Source: a virus. From it: DNA of 32,524 nucleotides. The stretch lies in IMG/VR virus record IMGVR_UViG_3300023170_000105, positions 1-32,524 of that record; one strand, given 5' to 3'. Both the position numbers and the translations under genes were made by a program. Of this stretch, positions 21,112 through 27,917 are shown one piece after another. The first letter of the stretch is position 1, and each line of letters starts with the position of its first letter. A model generated the notes under the pieces. That model searched no databases. It was given only the letters and a program-made list of their open reading frames with translations, and was not told where the DNA came from.

Positions 21112-21147
21112 AAAGACCCCTACATTATAGCAAATGTAGGGGTCTTT
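21112..21147 (-). terminator. Strong terminator hairpin after the RNR gene
   Basis: Perfect 15-bp stem (21112-21126 with 21133-21147), six-base loop, followed on the minus strand by TTTTTGTTTG, 24 bases after the RNR stop. The loop and its edges contain the TATAAT of an overlapping promoter. Confidence 0.88.
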
Positions 21148-21152
21148 GTCAA
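21124..21152 (-). promoter_or_regulatory. Perfect promoter embedded in the terminator
   Basis: TTGACA (21147-21152), 17 bp, TATAAT (21124-21129), all 12 bases matching. The -10 is in the hairpin loop, so initiated RNA contains only the distal arm. It is the stronger of two promoter-terminator composites in the window. Confidence 0.8.
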
Positions 21153-21171
21153 CACTTTGTTTAAGCTTTTG

Positions 21172-23034
21172 TTAAATTATTTCACAAGACCCACCGCCAC
21201 AAGCAATCTCGCCTGAAAGATTGGTGTTGTCCACTTCTTCCACAACTTTTGAAAGGTCAAGTGACTTAAGTGTGCCAAGAAGTCTTTCGTATTCTTCTTT
21301 GGTGCAAGTCTCAAAAGGTGCTTGCTTGTAAGTTCCTAGGTCTTTGGGAAGCACAGAAAGTCCGTTGAAGTTGTGTCGGTTTTCCCACATCCATTCTCCA
21401 ACCTTTTCCCACTCACCTTGACCAATGCTAACAGTTGCAGAAACATTGTTTGTGTTCTGTCCACTTCTGTGGCCTTCTTGAACCCATTCAACGTTGAACT
21501 TGCGAACCCTCTCCAACATGTCCATAACATCTTCGTCTCTAGTAATAGCACCTTCAGGGGCTTTTTGCGGGACGCTAATGACAGCCTGCGTTGAAGGGTT
21601 AAACAATTCATCTTCCAACATTTCAGGAGCAACTTCCTTCAGGTAAGGATAGATTGCTTCATTCTTTCCAACGCGAACACGACGAATGTAATACTGGTCG
21701 TGCCAAGCGTGGATACCGCTGGAAGTTCCCAGAATGATCGAAGCAGTTCCTTCAGGTTTCACGCAAGTTGTTCTTGCAGCGGGATTGATGCCAAGCATCT
21801 CTGCCACTCTTGCGTTCTCTTCTTTGACAACTTGCGCTGCTCTTTTAAGGTCAAGGCTCATCACTCCACCGGATGCGATACCGGTCATAGAAACGCCAAT
21901 AAGGGCATCCTTTTCCGTAACCTTCCTCCAACTATCTCTTAGGTAGTGGAAGTCCGTATACGCCGCCTGAACCGTCCCTATGAACGCAGCAGCCCTCACT
22001 CTCTTCTCCAATTCTTCTTGATCGTAAACATCAGAGACATTCACAGTTGTCAAGTTGCAGAACTGGTGGCTCTTCAGGGAGATCTCGCAACATGGGTTGA
22101 CTCCGCGATCAGCATTGTTCGAGAAGTAAATACCGGGCTCACCAGAGTTGGAAGCTTCAATCTTTTCCCAGAACTTCAAGAACTCTTCTTTCTTGATCTT
22201 GTGACGAAGAACAACAGCGGAGTTGTTCGACCTTGCTCTTTGAGGAGCGTATTCCCACCAGTTGCCGGCCTTACAGCTAATCATTTGCTCGTCGTCAAAA
22301 TCAAAAAGAGAGATCAAAGCAGCGCGGCGAATACCACCAGCTAACACAGCATCAGCAATATAACATACAATATCATGAACTTCAAGAGAAGTCAACTTTT
22401 CTCCAGTTTCTTTTGCTTCCAAAACCTTTCGGATATTGTGGAGGCAATCATGGAGAGGTTGTGGGCCGGGAGCTTTTCCGCCTGAAGTGATCAAACGCTC
22501 ACCTTTCGCTCTGATATCGCTATAGTCAAATACAATCGTGCTGGTTCCAGAGAAGTAAGACTTCATCAAAGTCTTGACTGCATCTGCCCAACCTTCAATG
22601 GAGTCTCCGATCAGATAACGCCGCTTTCTTTTGATTGGCTTTTTGATCTCTGGGAGCTTTTCAATGTGGTGGTTCTGCACAGAGAAGCCAACACCAGTAC
22701 CGCCGAGAAGAAGAAACATAATCTCCGAAAAGGCTCGCCAATCATCCATTGCCAGATAAGAGCAGTTGTATTGTCTTGCCGGGTTGATCTCAATAGGACG
22801 ACCGGAGAACTGCATTGCCCTCATCGAACCAAGAACTTTCTTGTCATAAACTGTCATATAAGCATTGATAAGTTCTTCTTCAAACCCGGGAATGTGTTTA
22901 AACTTTTTCAAATGCATTGCGCGGTTTCTATTGACCGCTTCGTGAAACAACTCTCTTCTTTTCTTTCTATCATCGTACTTGGAATACTTCATCCACTGTA
23001 CGACATCGCTCAAAATCTCACTACTCTTTTCCAT
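21172..23034 (-). CDS. nrdJ: Class II (B12-dependent) ribonucleotide reductase
   Basis: The 620-residue protein matches monomeric class II RNR. It has an N-terminal redox cysteine in ARQYNCSYLAM, an active-site loop NPCCEISLKSHQFCNLTTVN, GGIRRAALI, and a C-terminal cysteine pair C612/C617 (CGGGSC) that is re-reduced by thioredoxin. There is no NrdB partner gene here, as expected for class II. It makes deoxynucleotides from ribonucleotides with adenosylcobalamin and without oxygen. It is shorter than the Lactobacillus enzyme (739 aa). It follows dnaB by 11 bases; a terminator follows it. Confidence 0.93.
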   Translation of the reverse strand: MEKSSEILSDVVQWMKYSKYDDRKKRRELFHEAVNRNRAMHLKKFKHIPGFEEELINAYMTVYDKKVLGSMRAMQFSGRPIEINPARQYNCSYLAMDDWRAFSEIMFLLLGGTGVGFSVQNHHIEKLPEIKKPIKRKRRYLIGDSIEGWADAVKTLMKSYFSGTSTIVFDYSDIRAKGERLITSGGKAPGPQPLHDCLHNIRKVLEAKETGEKLTSLEVHDIVCYIADAVLAGGIRRAALISLFDFDDEQMISCKAGNWWEYAPQRARSNNSAVVLRHKIKKEEFLKFWEKIEASNSGEPGIYFSNNADRGVNPCCEISLKSHQFCNLTTVNVSDVYDQEELEKRVRAAAFIGTVQAAYTDFHYLRDSWRKVTEKDALIGVSMTGIASGGVMSLDLKRAAQVVKEENARVAEMLGINPAARTTCVKPEGTASIILGTSSGIHAWHDQYYIRRVRVGKNEAIYPYLKEVAPEMLEDELFNPSTQAVISVPQKAPEGAITRDEDVMDMLERVRKFNVEWVQEGHRSGQNTNNVSATVSIGQGEWEKVGEWMWENRHNFNGLSVLPKDLGTYKQAPFETCTKEEYERLLGTLKSLDLSKVVEEVDNTNLSGEIACGGGSCEII

Positions 23035-23045
23035 TACTTGTCTCC

Positions 23046-24419
23046 TTATTGACTGCTCTTAAATTTCTTGTACTTTTCTCTTAACAATTCATCTTGCTTT
23101 TTCGCTGCTCTGTCCATCACAACAGATGGACTTTCTCCATTGTCATCAATAACTTTAATGCAAACGTTGGAAGTATCCATAAAGAGAGGATAAACCATTC
23201 CATCTGCTCCGTTTCGGTTCTTTGCAATAAAGATCCTTCCTGTGTTGTTGTTTTTATCTTCGACTGTTCTTGAAAGCGAAAAGATAAAGTCTGCAACAAA
23301 ACATTTGTTAAACGCTTCAGAGATTGACTCCATTGTAACAACCTCTGCGTTCAAGCCAGAGCGGTTTGTTTGAGAAGCTGTGTAGAGAGTTGCTTCTGAA
23401 AGCTTTGCAATTCCTCGCAGTTCTTCATAAATCTCTTCCAACTCTTGTCTTTTTTCTCTTTGATGTCGCACTGGCTTTAAAAGATCAGCATAATCAATTG
23501 CAATAAAGTCTGGCTCAATGCCTCTATTCTTCAAACGAAGAAGGTGCGCTTTGATTGTTTCAGTTGAAGCATACTTTGTTGGGTACTCTTTTACAATCAA
23601 ATGCCCATTAAGTTCCCGAACCTTTTCCAAAACAACTTCTTTCATGTCGTTAAGGTCAGTTAGATGAACACCGGTGAGGCATGAGTCAAACCTTTTTGCA
23701 ACAACGGTATCTTCCAACTCCAAAGTGTAATAAACAACTGTTTTGCCTTGCTTCAGAGCTTGTGCAGCCAGATGGACCAAGGCCATTGATTTTCCTGCGC
23801 CAGTGGGAGCCACAACAACACCCAACTCTCCCTTACCAAGGCCGCCGCCAGTGATAGCATCGACTTGCTTCCAGCCTGTTGTGATTGGCCTTCGAAACTT
23901 CACTTCATACCTTTTCTCAAAGTCTTTCAGGTAATCATAGCCAAAGTCTGTGTTCGATCCAAGCTTCAAAGAATCGTTGATAATCTTGCTGATCTCTTCA
24001 AAAGAAGCAGAATGAATCAGCTTTGCTGATTTGATCATGGCCTCTTTCAAGTTTTGCTTTCTGCAAAAGTCCAAAGCCTTTTTCTTGATGAATGCGTCCC
24101 CTTCAAAGTCTGGCACTGTTGTCATCAGCTTTGTGAAGTAATCTCGCACTTGCTTCTTGAGGACATCAGATTCATCTTCGATACCAGAGCGAAGAATGGT
24201 TGCAACAATATCTCTTGAGGGGTGTGTTCCAAATTCCCTTTTGTAATCGACGATAACTTGAACGAAAAGCTGAAGATACTTGACCTCAAAAAACTCCACC
24301 TTCAAAACTTCAAAGACTTGATCACAAAACTCGCGATCATCTAATACAATTCGGCAGAGACTTTCTTGGAACTTTTTGCCGAACCGAGAGAAGTCTATCT
24401 TGTCATGTGTGTTAATCAT
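23046..24419 (-). CDS. dnaB: Replicative DNA helicase, DnaB-like
   Basis: The 457-residue protein has a helical N-terminal domain (1-150), a linker, and a RecA-like ATPase domain. Walker A is APTGAGKS (about 204-211), Walker B lies in PDFIAIDYADLL, and 'LYTASQTNRSG' resembles the DnaB H3 motif. It should form a hexamer that unwinds the fork ahead of the DnaE polymerase. No separate primase is seen in this window. The start has AGGAG, eight bases upstream, behind the promoter at 24468-24496. Confidence 0.92.
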   Translation of the reverse strand: MINTHDKIDFSRFGKKFQESLCRIVLDDREFCDQVFEVLKVEFFEVKYLQLFVQVIVDYKREFGTHPSRDIVATILRSGIEDESDVLKKQVRDYFTKLMTTVPDFEGDAFIKKKALDFCRKQNLKEAMIKSAKLIHSASFEEISKIINDSLKLGSNTDFGYDYLKDFEKRYEVKFRRPITTGWKQVDAITGGGLGKGELGVVVAPTGAGKSMALVHLAAQALKQGKTVVYYTLELEDTVVAKRFDSCLTGVHLTDLNDMKEVVLEKVRELNGHLIVKEYPTKYASTETIKAHLLRLKNRGIEPDFIAIDYADLLKPVRHQREKRQELEEIYEELRGIAKLSEATLYTASQTNRSGLNAEVVTMESISEAFNKCFVADFIFSLSRTVEDKNNNTGRIFIAKNRNGADGMVYPLFMDTSNVCIKVIDDNGESPSVVMDRAAKKQDELLREKYKKFKSSQ

Positions 24420-24467
24420 ATCTACTCCTGTTAGATTTTGTTTCTTGAGGGGGTGAGTTTAAATAGA

Positions 24468-24496
24468 ATTCTATCAGACTTTATTCTTTAAGTCAA
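24468..24496 (-). promoter_or_regulatory. Sigma-70-like promoter for dnaB
   Basis: TTGACT (24491-24496), 17 bp, TAGAAT (24468-24473). It overlaps the end of the exonuclease gene. A 12-bp perfect palindrome ATAGAATTCTAT (24463-24474) covers the -10. Confidence 0.68.
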
Positions 24497-25439
24497 CTAC
24501 ATTTTTTCTGCAAAACCTCCAAAGGTCGCTCCAGTCGTACACACCGAAGCCATCTTCATTCATCATCTTAATAATATTCGTTTTGTTAAAGTCTGGTTTG
24601 ATCTCTTCAATCGCTTCTTTAATCACTGCCGAGTTGTTTGGCGAAATGTTTGGAGTGTAAAGTTGCATGAGTCCATAGTTCTTTTTGATCAGATCTTTGT
24701 TTTCCAAAATACCATTGTGAAACTTCAGCTTCTTTTCTTCTTTCTCACAGGCTTGGAAGACATCTTCAAAGGTTGCGTCCTTCTCCTCTTTAAGGAAAGG
24801 AAGTCTTTTTGCAATTGTTTTCAAACCTGCTCCGGGAACACCGGCAAGGTTATCAGACTTGTCTCCTGCAATTGCTCTTGCCATTGCAAAGTTTGCTGGG
24901 GAGATCTGATGCTCTTCCAAGACAGTCTTTTTTGTGACCAGTTCTTTTTGAATTGGGCGATAAAGCACTGTTTCTTCATCACACAGTTGAATAAAGTCTT
25001 TGTCGCTGGACACGATCACTTTCTGACAGCCTCGCATTGTTCTGCAAATCTTTGCGATAACGTCATCAGCTTCAATACCTTGCAAGAGGATCTGTGGGAT
25101 AGGCATCATGTTGATGTATTCCAGCAGTCTAGTTTGTTGCCAAATCTTGTTCTTGACCTCTTCTTCTTCGGACATCAGCTTGACACCACGATTGAAGCGA
25201 ATAGGCTTGCGACCAGCTTTGTAGTTTTTGTTTTGCGCTCTTCTTTTTTGAGAGCCTCCGGGGCCATCCCAAGCAACAATGATCCGATCTGGTTTAAGCT
25301 CTCTGATCATCTTTTGCACAGATGCAAGAAAGCCCTTAACGCCTCCGATCGGATCGCCATTGGTTGAAAGGCTGGGGTTGACAATGTAGTTTCTCAAATA
25401 CAAATTGAGCCCATCAATGATCACAACTCTTTCTTTCAT
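24474..25439 (-). CDS. 5'-3' exonuclease / flap endonuclease
   Basis: The 321-residue protein has the PIN/FEN metal-binding residues: VVIIDGLNLYLR near the N-terminus, IVAWDGPGGSQKR, EADDVIAKICR, VSSDKDFIQL and AGDKSDNLAGVPGAGLKTIA. The last is the helix-hairpin-helix DNA-binding entrance. It is similar in layout to T4 RNase H and to the Pol I 5' nuclease domain, and would remove RNA primers and flaps. It is separate from the family A polymerase at 31558-32524, as in many phages. It follows a strong promoter. Confidence 0.93.
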   Translation of the reverse strand: MKERVVIIDGLNLYLRNYIVNPSLSTNGDPIGGVKGFLASVQKMIRELKPDRIIVAWDGPGGSQKRRAQNKNYKAGRKPIRFNRGVKLMSEEEEVKNKIWQQTRLLEYINMMPIPQILLQGIEADDVIAKICRTMRGCQKVIVSSDKDFIQLCDEETVLYRPIQKELVTKKTVLEEHQISPANFAMARAIAGDKSDNLAGVPGAGLKTIAKRLPFLKEEKDATFEDVFQACEKEEKKLKFHNGILENKDLIKKNYGLMQLYTPNISPNNSAVIKEAIEEIKPDFNKTNIIKMMNEDGFGVYDWSDLWRFCRKNVVDLKNKV

Positions 25440-25472
25440 TTTGTTCTCCTGTGTGGTGAAAAGTATGGTAGG

Positions 25473-25501
25473 ATTATAGCAGATTATAGGAAGGAAGTCA
25501 A
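25473..25501 (-). promoter_or_regulatory. Sigma-70-like promoter for the exonuclease
   Basis: TTGACT (25496-25501), 17 bp ending TGC, TATAAT (25473-25478). A second CTATAATC copy lies 14 bases upstream of the -10. Confidence 0.8.
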
Positions 25502-25508
25502 GAAGAAA

Positions 25509-25919
25509 TTAGCCAAGTTCAGAATATGTTGCTTCAATCATTGGAAGACCAAATCGCTCTTCCAGTTCCCTGCAAAGTTGGAGGCGCTCATCGCCGTCTT
25601 CAGGCGCTTCAAAAGTAAGATAGGTCTTACCATACTCAAAACCGCTCAAACCTTGAATATAGCCCCCCTTACGCCACTCGTAAGACCTAATTTCACAGTC
25701 CTCTTGGAGGTGATTCCAAATAAAGTCAATAAACTCCATTTCAAACTCGTAGTCGGCTTTGTTGCAAGAAAAGTCTCCAAAGCTGCTTTCCCAATCCATC
25801 CTAGCAGTCTGAGGCTCTTCTCCTTCTTCTAGCTCTTCTGGATCAAAATAATCAAGAAAGTAATTCATATTTTCATCTGTAAACTCAAAACCAATTTTGT
25901 GTACTGGATAGTATTCCAT
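25509..25919 (-). CDS. Acidic unknown protein, 136 aa
   Basis: The protein is rich in Glu, Asp and aromatic residues, with a probable alpha/beta fold: 'HKIGFEFTDENMNYFLDYFDPEELEE' at the start, 'CEIRSYEWRKGGYIQGLSGFEYGKTYLTFEAPEDG' in the middle and a helix with LCRELEERFG at the end. DNA-mimic proteins and small phage inhibitors can be this acidic, but nothing here is diagnostic. A GGAG site lies before the start, and the gene ends just upstream of the exonuclease promoter. Confidence 0.6.
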   Translation of the reverse strand: MEYYPVHKIGFEFTDENMNYFLDYFDPEELEEGEEPQTARMDWESSFGDFSCNKADYEFEMEFIDFIWNHLQEDCEIRSYEWRKGGYIQGLSGFEYGKTYLTFEAPEDGDERLQLCRELEERFGLPMIEATYSELG

Positions 25920-25940
25920 TTTCTCTCCTATTGATAAATT

Positions 25941-26324
25941 TTAATGGCAAAGAATAATAATTGACAAACCTGACAGCAAATGCCAGAGGGTGTGATAAAG
26001 GTCGTACCTATCATCATAACTTTCAATCTTCAAACAAAACATTCCCAAAGTGAAGACCCCCACACCAACAAACAAATAAATTGGAGGAGGAGGATCAACC
26101 ACAATAAAGCACCAAAGAGCATATCCAACTGTTGTGCAAGCCATTTTGACATCTAGCTTGTGGAAGTCTTGCTCTTTAGAATAATGATAAAGAAAAGACA
26201 AAGTCCAAGATATTAATATCATTACAGACAAATAAGGAAAGTTATCTAGATATGCCGAGAAAGCAGAAAATAAATAAACATTGTTTGAAATAAGAACAGG
26301 GTCATGTAAAGGTTTTCTTCTCAT
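25941..26324 (-). CDS. Membrane protein with CREST-hydrolase residue pattern
   Basis: The 127-residue protein has about four to five membrane segments (around 14-27, 30-49, 62-78, 82-100 and 108-126). Polar residues are placed as in the CREST superfamily (alkaline ceramidases, PAQR receptors, Per1): Ser43 and His47 in SFLYH, Asp58 in HKLD, and an H-x3-H pair His111/His115 in YHTLWHLLSG. In ceramidases these residues hold zinc and cut an amide bond. The protein is about half the usual length. The residue pattern is visible; membership and activity are inferred. It follows the tRNA-Leu gene. Confidence 0.6.
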   Translation of the reverse strand: MRRKPLHDPVLISNNVYLFSAFSAYLDNFPYLSVMILISWTLSFLYHYSKEQDFHKLDVKMACTTVGYALWCFIVVDPPPPIYLFVGVGVFTLGMFCLKIESYDDRYDLYHTLWHLLSGLSIIILCH

Positions 26325-26349
26325 TGTCTTTTCCTTGTGTGGTATAAGT

Positions 26350-26362
26350 GGGGCAAAGCCCC
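26350..26362 (-). other. Leader hairpin GGGG-CTTTG-CCCC
   Basis: A short GC-rich hairpin sits between tRNA-Leu and the membrane protein start (26324). It has no U-run, so termination is unlikely. It resembles the hairpins in the leaders at 2048 and about 342. Confidence 0.4.
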
Positions 26363-26405
26363 AGTCGCATTAATGATATCACCTCACTTTCGGTTCCGCG
26401 ACCAG

Positions 26406-26489
26406 TGGGGCTGGAGGGACTCGAACCCTCACGCTCTTACGAGCAAGGCATTTTAAGTGCCCAGTGTCTACCAATTCCACCACAGCCCC
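26406..26489 (-). tRNA. tRNA-Leu (TAA)
   Basis: 84 nt, acceptor GGGGCTG/CAGCCCC, long variable arm typical of tRNA-Leu, anticodon TAA in loop (ACTTAAAA) and T-loop TTCGAGT. The 3' CCA is not encoded. It reads UUA, a codon common in AT-rich phages. Confidence 0.93.
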
Positions 26490-26494
26490 CGAAA

Positions 26495-26569
26495 TGTGCC
26501 CGGTAGGATTCGAACCTACGATAACTCCGTTATGAGCGGAATGCCTTAACCAGACTTGGCTACGGGCAC
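26495..26569 (-). tRNA. tRNA-Met or tRNA-Ile2 (CAT)
   Basis: 75 nt, acceptor GTGCCCG/CGGGCAC, anticodon loop CTCATAA giving CAT, T-loop TTCGAAT. CAT anticodons can be Met, initiator or lysidine-modified Ile (AUA). A paired G1-C72 excludes the usual initiator form. It is separated from tRNA-Leu by five bases. Confidence 0.9.
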
Positions 26570-26576
26570 GATCAAA

Positions 26577-26798
26577 TTACTCATCTAGTATACCATAACC
26601 TGCAACAACTGTCAAGTCAATTGAGTTTCCATCAAAAGAAACCTTTCGTCTGTATACTCTTGCTTTTAGATTTGCAGCTTTGATGTCTTTCTTGAGAAAC
26701 TTAATGAACTTTTCCCTTTCTTCATCGGTTGAGTGGATGTGGTGTGGAACCACAGCGGCTTCGACAAGGTTTTTAACGTCTGCTTTCGACCTCTTCAT
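26577..26798 (-). CDS. Small hypothetical protein, 73 aa
   Basis: The protein starts MKRSKADVKNLVEAAVVPHH and is basic overall, with a helical part and a C-terminal beta stretch (YRRKVSFDGNSIDLTVVAGYG). It overlaps the DUF3310 gene by 26 bases. Its 3' end contains the promoter at 26587-26615, which would transcribe the tRNA pair. No family recognised. Confidence 0.55.
   Translation of the reverse strand: MKRSKADVKNLVEAAVVPHHIHSTDEEREKFIKFLKKDIKAANLKARVYRRKVSFDGNSIDLTVVAGYGILDE
26587..26615 (-). promoter_or_regulatory. Internal promoter for the tRNA pair
   Basis: TTGACA (26610-26615), 17 bp, TATACT (26587-26592). It lies in the 3' end of the 73-aa gene, with a start point near its stop, about ten bases before tRNA-Met/Ile. 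Confidence 0.6.
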
Positions 26799-27003
26799 CT
26801 AATCTCTCCTTTTCTTTTATAGCATAATCCAAATACCACTTTGCTTTCTTAAGATCTGTTAAAGGATCTTTCTTGTGGTTGTGTCTTGCTATATATTTTA
26901 CAACATTTCCTAAGCAAAAGTCAAGCTCCCAATCTTGAATTGCATCAATAACTTCAATTTTGCCTACATTATAATGCTTTGGATGATTCACTTTCTCTTT
27001 CAT
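26773..27003 (-). CDS. DUF3310-type phage protein
   Basis: The 76-residue protein shows the DUF3310 pattern: 'VNHPKHYNVGKIEVIDAIQDW', 'GNVVKYIARHNHK', 'DLKKAKWYLDYAI'. The family is widespread in phages and has no firmly known role; it is often next to nucleotide metabolism or replication genes. Its ATG overlaps the stop of the MORN-like remnant (ATGA). Confidence 0.85.
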   Translation of the reverse strand: MKEKVNHPKHYNVGKIEVIDAIQDWELDFCLGNVVKYIARHNHKKDPLTDLKKAKWYLDYAIKEKERLDEEVESRR

Positions 27004-27035
27004 TTGATTCTGTTCCCGTAGTAATATTCTTCATC
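27000..27035 (-). pseudogene. Remnant 3' end of a MORN-type gene
   Basis: The stretch reads DEEYYYGNRIK-stop and is nearly identical in DNA to the ends of the MORN genes at about 2097-2140 and 2495-2530. The rest of that gene is missing; the 83-aa gene runs into it. It retains the ATGA junction that starts the DUF3310 gene, just as copy B starts copy A. Confidence 0.65.
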
Positions 27036-27282
27036 TTTTCTTCATTCTTTTCATTTCTTTGTTGGATGGTCTGGCTTTCTTTTTCTTTTTTTGACCTTCA
27101 AAAAGACCAACTCCGTGAACTCTGCAATACTCTTCAAAGAAAAGATGATTGTTCAAACCTTTTTCCAAACAAAGATCGGCCATCTCCATCCAAACAATTT
27201 GCTTGTCTTCTTTATCTCCATCAATGTATTGTTTACAAAGTGAGGTTAATTCAGGGTGTTCTGTGATTTTAATCTTTGACAT
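27031..27282 (-). CDS. Small basic-tailed protein, 83 aa
   Basis: The N-terminal half is helical and acidic ('LTSLCKQYIDGDKEDKQIVW') and the C-terminus is a cluster of basic residues (QKKKKKARPSNKEMKRMKKR) that could bind RNA or DNA. No family recognised. It lies between tRNA-Glu and the MORN remnant. Confidence 0.55.
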   Translation of the reverse strand: MSKIKITEHPELTSLCKQYIDGDKEDKQIVWMEMADLCLEKGLNNHLFFEEYCRVHGVGLFEGQKKKKKARPSNKEMKRMKKR

Positions 27283-27310
27283 TTTATTCTCCTTTGTTGG
27301 AAACTAATTG

Positions 27311-27382
27311 TGACTCCTACGGGATTTGAACCCGTGTTACTGATGTGAAAGACCAGCGTCCTAACCACTAGACGAAGGAGCC
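27311..27382 (-). tRNA. tRNA-Glu (TTC)
   Basis: 72 nt, acceptor GGCTCCT/AGGAGTC with a G-T pair at position 2, anticodon loop CTTTCAC giving TTC, T-loop TTCAAAT. Its 5' end directly abuts a terminator-like hairpin. No CCA encoded. Confidence 0.93.
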
Positions 27383-27403
27383 AAAAGAAGCCCTTTCGGG
27401 CTT
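27383..27403 (-). repeat. Hairpin abutting tRNA-Glu 5' end, copy 1
   Basis: Minus strand AAGCCCGAAAGGGCTT followed by CTTTT, a stable GAAA-loop hairpin with a U-run. The same 21 bases occur at 27650-27670. It ends exactly at the tRNA-Glu 5' base. Confidence 0.75.
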
Positions 27404-27409
27404 TTAAAG

Positions 27410-27491
27410 TGGGGGCGGGTGGATTCGAACCACCGAAGGCATCGCCGGCAGATTTACAGTCTGCTCCCTTTGGCCGCTCGGGCACACCCCC
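27410..27491 (-). tRNA. tRNA-Tyr (GTA)
   Basis: 82 nt, acceptor GGGGGTG/CGCCCCC (with one G-C/T-G wobble), long variable arm, anticodon loop CTGTAAA giving GTA, T-loop TTCGAAT. Confidence 0.93.
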
Positions 27492-27499
27492 AAAATTTG

Positions 27500-27572
27500 C
27501 TCCGACAGCAGGGCTCGAACCTGCGACAAGGTGGTTAACAGCCACCTGCTCTACCAACTGAGCTATGTCGGA
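27500..27572 (-). tRNA. tRNA-Asn (GTT)
   Basis: 73 nt, acceptor TCCGACA/TGTCGGA, anticodon loop CTGTTAA giving GTT, T-loop TTCGAGC, discriminator G. Confidence 0.95.
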
Positions 27573-27575
27573 AAA

Positions 27576-27649
27576 TTGACCCGGAGGGATTTGAACCCTC
27601 ACCCTCACAATTATAAGTTGTGCGCTCTTACCTACTGAGCTACGAGTCG
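27576..27649 (-). tRNA. tRNA-Ile (TAT) with C1-A72 mismatch
   Basis: 74 nt, anticodon stem CACAA/TTGTG with loop CTTATAA giving TAT (reads AUA). The acceptor is CGACTCG/CGGGTCA, so positions 1 and 72 are C and A, unpaired; the other six pairs form (one T-G). A73 is the discriminator. The mismatch is otherwise typical of initiator tRNA. Its 5' end abuts a hairpin. Confidence 0.88.
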
Positions 27650-27671
27650 AAAAGAAGCCCTTTCGGGCTTC
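27650..27671 (-). repeat. Hairpin abutting tRNA-Ile 5' end, copy 2
   Basis: 7-bp stem GAAGCCC/GGGCTTC with a GAAA loop (27654-27671) and TTTT (27650-27653), ending at the tRNA-Ile 5' base. It shares 21 identical bases with 27383-27403. It could also terminate the 76-aa gene. Confidence 0.75.
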
Positions 27672-27685
27672 AGGGTTGGAAGATA

Positions 27686-27916
27686 TTAGCTATCTTCGCG
27701 CTCTTCTACGAAAGCTTTGATGCGGTAAGCTTCGTTGAAGACTTCGTCCAAGGTGGGAAATTCTGGACGGACTGGAACATCGACCGAACGGCCTTCTTGA
27801 GAAAGGTTCCACGCTTGACGGTAGTCAGTCATACTTTCGTAATATTCATCCATCTTTCTTTGTTGAGCAGAATGAAAGATATCAAATCTCAATTCATAAG
27901 GGTTTTTGCTTCGCAT
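27686..27916 (-). CDS. Small conserved-looking protein, 76 aa
   Basis: The protein starts MRSKNPYELRFDIFHSAQQRK and continues as an acidic helical protein. The 'KNPYELRFDIFHSA' opening is familiar to me from small T4-like marine phage proteins, but I cannot verify that here. AGGAGG precedes the start by six bases. A hairpin follows 15 bases after its stop, then the tRNA block. Confidence 0.6.
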   Translation of the reverse strand: MRSKNPYELRFDIFHSAQQRKMDEYYESMTDYRQAWNLSQEGRSVDVPVRPEFPTLDEVFNEAYRIKAFVEEREDS

Positions 27917-27917
27917 T

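Noticed and set aside
22367-22395. Promoter inside the RNR gene (TTGACT-N17-TATTGT)
   Set aside because: Only four of six -10 bases match, in a conserved coding region.
24663-25367. Plus-strand open frame of 234 codons
   Set aside because: It is entirely antisense to the 5'-3' exonuclease, whose metal-binding motifs are clear.
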